DNA from: Thermoguttaceae bacterium
GTDB taxonomy: Bacteria; Planctomycetota; Planctomycetia; Pirellulales; Thermoguttaceae
Reading direction: 5' to 3'
Assembly: GCA_017454585.1 (NCBI GenBank)
Contig: JAFTCU010000093.1
Location: 1 to 23,670 of the forward strand
Length of the DNA stretch: 23,670 nt
Of this stretch, positions 21,167 to 23,670 are shown one piece after another. The position numbers were made by a program, and so were the translations under genes. A model generated the notes under the pieces. That model did no database searches and had not been told where the DNA came from. It worked only from the letters and a program-made list of their open reading frames with translations. Every line of letters starts with the position of its first letter. The stretch's first letter is position 1.

Positions 21167-23670
21167 TTATTTCATGACCTTCGGCCAAATCAGGTTTGGA
21201 TTCAGCTTGAGCGCCTCGTCGAAGAAGTTCTTCGCGGCGGGGGCGTCGTCCTGGGCCAGAGACACAAGGCCGTGCAGGAAGAACAACTTCGCGCTGCGTT
21301 CTGCGGCAGTTCCGTCTTCACCGAACTTGGAGAATTCGTCCGCTCGGGCCGACCGGTCCATACGAGCGTTTACCGCGTCTGCGAATTTCTGCGTCAGCGC
21401 TTTCGCTTCGTCCGAACGCCCCAGCTTCTTCAGAGAGGCGATCTGGAAGTAGGTGATCTCGTGGCAAAGATCCACGTTCGCGTTGGCCGGATCCGCCGAT
21501 TGCGTGAACGCTTTCTTCGCGCCTTCCACGTCGCCTTTGGCTTCCAGGGTCGTACCGAGGAAGTAGAAGATTTTGGCGTTCTGTCCACCGCCGACCACTC
21601 GGCCAACCTCGAGGTTTTCCGGGTAGGTCTGTGCGATCTCGAAATCAGCGACGGCACCGTCGAAATCCTTGGCGTCACGACGAGCCAGACCGCGGAGCAG
21701 GTGCGCATCCACGAAAGTATCGTGCACGGCCCGGCCTCCTTCCCAGACGTGGAAGTGGCGTTTGTCGAGCTGGTCGATCGCTTTCTGGTACTGGCCGGTG
21801 GCGTTCCAAAGTCCGATCAGACGGATCGTCGAATCGTCGTGGGAAAGGACCGTTTCAAGATTTGCCTCCATCAGTTTCAGACGCTCGGGGGCTGGAACGA
21901 GTTTCTGCGCTTCCAGAACGTCCAGCTCGACGAACGGTTTCGGGTCGGAAACGTCGTACTTCAGGCTCGTCTTGTACGCTTCGATCGCCCGGTCGATCTG
22001 ACCGGCCTGCGTGTAAGCGAAACCCAGGTTCCGCCAGACGCGGCCGTAAGCCGGGTTCAGCTGGGCGGATTTTTCCCACGCCGCGATGCCCGCGTCTTTC
22101 TGCTCGAAGTAGTACAGAATATTCCCGAGCAGGCACCACGCCTTCGCGTCGTTCGGGTTCCGCTTGACGGCGGCTTGCAGGAGGGCGATCTCTTCCACGC
22201 GGAACGGGAAGCAGTAGTCGAGCGACTGGGCCGGGACCTTGACCCCTTCGCCGGGCGCCAGAGCGTCGAGCCAGTACGCCGCCAAGAGCGAATCACTGAA
22301 CGGCTTGCCGTACCGCATCGCCGCGCGCAGGATCCGTGCCGCATCATCCGAGCCGAGCGAGGCGTAGTCGGCCACGACTTCGAGCAGTTCCTGGACCTTG
22401 ACCAAATCATCTCCGCGGAGCGCTTCGTCGAAGATCGCGTTCGCTCTGGCGTCGAAGAAACCTTCCGCCAGGGCGAGTTCCACCTTGGCCATGACGTCCA
22501 GCGGATTTTGACGCAAAACGTTCATCAGGACGGCCAACCGGACTTCCCGCGGGGCGTTCATCTTGCGGAGGAAGTACGCACGGACCACCTGCGCCTTCGG
22601 GTCGTCGTAGTTCGAGTTCAGCGACTTCAAAACCAGTTCGAGCGCTTTCGGGTAGTCGCCTTCGCAGGAGGCGAGTTTGGCGAGCTGGAAGAACGCGGCG
22701 GACTGGTATCCGGTCGTCCACGTGGCTTTCCAGTACTGGTCCTTAGCTTCGGCGATTTTGCCCTCGTTCTGGAGGACCCAGCCGAGGAGGTAGTGAGGCT
22801 CACCGTCTTTCAGGCGCGTGTAGTTTTTATCTAGTCGGGCCAAAGCGGCGCGCAGGTGCTTCCCGGCGAGTTCCCACTTCGCCTGGCGGGCGTAATGAAG
22901 GCCGACCGCCGTATTCGTCCGGGCGTCACCCGGGTCGCGGCGAAGGGCTTCCTCGTAGTAGTCCATCGGGTTCATGCGCGCATTGTGGAACTGCTCCATA
23001 CGCTGGGCGGCGAGGAAAAGCTCCTCGACCGTCTGGAAATCTTTCGGCGCCGGAGTCGGCTTCACGATTTCCGGCATTTCCTCCGGTTCCAGCCTGGTCG
23101 GCTGCCACGTCACGAGGACTTTTCCCGAGGCGTCGAGCAGGGCGACGCGAATTTCCTCGTCCTTCGTCTCTTTCGGAACGGTCAGCTCCTGAATGAACGG
23201 GTGGGCCGGGTCGATATTAATTTCTTTTTCAAGCGCTTCCTCGCCATTAATATAAATGACGGATTTCGCGTTCCGGAAATCGCCGGTGGCGCAGAAGCCG
23301 AAGCGGATCTTATCCTCGGCGAACCGTTCCATATTCGCGGCGGCGTCCACCGTCGCGGCCTTTACGCCTCCGATCCCACGGATCGGGTACCAGACCTGAG
23401 TGTGCTCGCGCGTTTCACCCGGGCCGATCCAGCTGTAGTCCGGCTGATTGTCCGACCAGGCTCCGACCATGAGTTCCAGGTACTGCGGGTACTCGGCGTC
23501 ACTTCCCTCGAGCGACTCTTTTTTCTCCTCGTCGGTCCAGGGGTCGGTCAGCATTTTGTCCCACATTTTGGCGCGGTCGTGATTCCCCCACAGGAAAAAC
23601 TTCTTCCCGGGGACCTGGTAGTGGTTTGCGATGTGAACGGTTCCCGCGTCACGCCCGTGGTCGTAGCCGG
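21167..23670 (-). CDS. DUF5107/TPR repeat protein, N-terminus outside the window
   Basis: The frame is open through the right edge; the ATG at 23566 is internal because upstream codons read HIANHYQVPGKKFFLWGNHD, continuous with the rest. About 833 residues are visible. The first 230 or so belong to a DUF5107-like beta-sandwich (LWGNHDRAKMWDKML, YLELMVGAWSDNQPDYSW), a galactose-mutarotase-like region found next to glycoside-related enzymes. The remainder is a long series of TPR helical pairs (for example PHYLLGWVLQNEGKIAEAKD, AKAWCLLGNILYYFEQKDAG and GRVWRNLGFAYTQAGQIDRA). It probably binds carbohydrate and other proteins; activity is unproven. It is convergent with the DUF4175-like gene and separated from it by the palindrome. 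Codon use is more GC-rich than in the neighbours. Confidence 0.8.
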   Translation of the reverse strand, partial: GYDHGRDAGTVHIANHYQVPGKKFFLWGNHDRAKMWDKMLTDPWTDEEKKESLEGSDAEYPQYLELMVGAWSDNQPDYSWIGPGETREHTQVWYPIRGIGGVKAATVDAAANMERFAEDKIRFGFCATGDFRNAKSVIYINGEEALEKEINIDPAHPFIQELTVPKETKDEEIRVALLDASGKVLVTWQPTRLEPEEMPEIVKPTPAPKDFQTVEELFLAAQRMEQFHNARMNPMDYYEEALRRDPGDARTNTAVGLHYARQAKWELAGKHLRAALARLDKNYTRLKDGEPHYLLGWVLQNEGKIAEAKDQYWKATWTTGYQSAAFFQLAKLASCEGDYPKALELVLKSLNSNYDDPKAQVVRAYFLRKMNAPREVRLAVLMNVLRQNPLDVMAKVELALAEGFFDARANAIFDEALRGDDLVKVQELLEVVADYASLGSDDAARILRAAMRYGKPFSDSLLAAYWLDALAPGEGVKVPAQSLDYCFPFRVEEIALLQAAVKRNPNDAKAWCLLGNILYYFEQKDAGIAAWEKSAQLNPAYGRVWRNLGFAYTQAGQIDRAIEAYKTSLKYDVSDPKPFVELDVLEAQKLVPAPERLKLMEANLETVLSHDDSTIRLIGLWNATGQYQKAIDQLDKRHFHVWEGGRAVHDTFVDAHLLRGLARRDAKDFDGAVADFEIAQTYPENLEVGRVVGGGQNAKIFYFLGTTLEAKGDVEGAKKAFTQSADPANANVDLCHEITYFQIASLKKLGRSDEAKALTQKFADAVNARMDRSARADEFSKFGEDGTAAERSAKLFFLHGLVSLAQDDAPAAKNFFDEALKLNPNLIWPKVMK

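Noticed and set aside
21272..22834. 520-aa plus-strand ORF opposite the TPR gene
   Set aside because: It is an Arg/Val/Phe-rich shadow of the TPR coding frame, with no start signal and no recognisable fold.

Overview
The window most likely comes from a member of the Planctomycetota, perhaps a gut-associated lineage. The grounds are gene content: a DUF58 protein of the planctomycete type (YLKPE start, SEHRRYTPGDD motif), a J-like protein opening NPYSHWLGF, a ThuA-like secreted protein, a HEAT-repeat protein with a DUF3395-like tail, a DUF4175-like giant membrane protein and a DUF5107/TPR protein. Shine-Dalgarno sites are mostly weak. This placement rests on recognition of protein style only; no database was searched.

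Left part (1 to about 7600) is an accessory, more AT-rich region. It starts with the tail of an unknown gene overlapping a two-gene Septu-type defence module (PtuA-like ATPase and PtuB-like HNH nuclease). Next comes a patchy stretch of small hypothetical ORFs, hairpins and a truncated PIN-like toxin gene. An intact ISL3-family insertion sequence (3342-4663) follows, ending only 26 bp before a type I-E-like CRISPR array (15 repeats, 14 spacers) with no cas genes in the window. A DUF58 gene converges on the array. Behind it lie a 332-bp internally deleted copy of the same IS, a tiny membrane-protein ORF and a phage tape-measure-like fragment. This looks like an island eroded by IS activity: the IS probably removed the CRISPR leader and perhaps the cas genes.

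Right part (about 7650-23670) is chromosomal in style. On the minus strand, an envelope protein with a J-like domain, Met/Pro/Gly repeats and one membrane helix is followed 34 bp later by a trigger-factor-like protein lacking the ribosome-binding domain. A divergent promoter pair separates these from a ThuA-like exported protein (plus strand, terminator at 12671). Then come an exported HEAT-repeat protein with its own promoter and terminator, and an apparent run of three plus-strand genes: a signal-peptidase-I-like lipoprotein with a zinc ribbon, a glycosyltransferase-2-like protein (8-nt overlap) and the 1246-aa DUF4175-like protein. A long imperfect palindrome lies between that gene and the convergent, incomplete DUF5107/TPR gene.

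The most notable points are the CRISPR array with two repeat types and an IS-cut leader, the Septu module with an overlapping upstream cistron, the trigger factor without its ribosome anchor, and the lipoprotein-like signal peptidase with a zinc ribbon and a large insertion.
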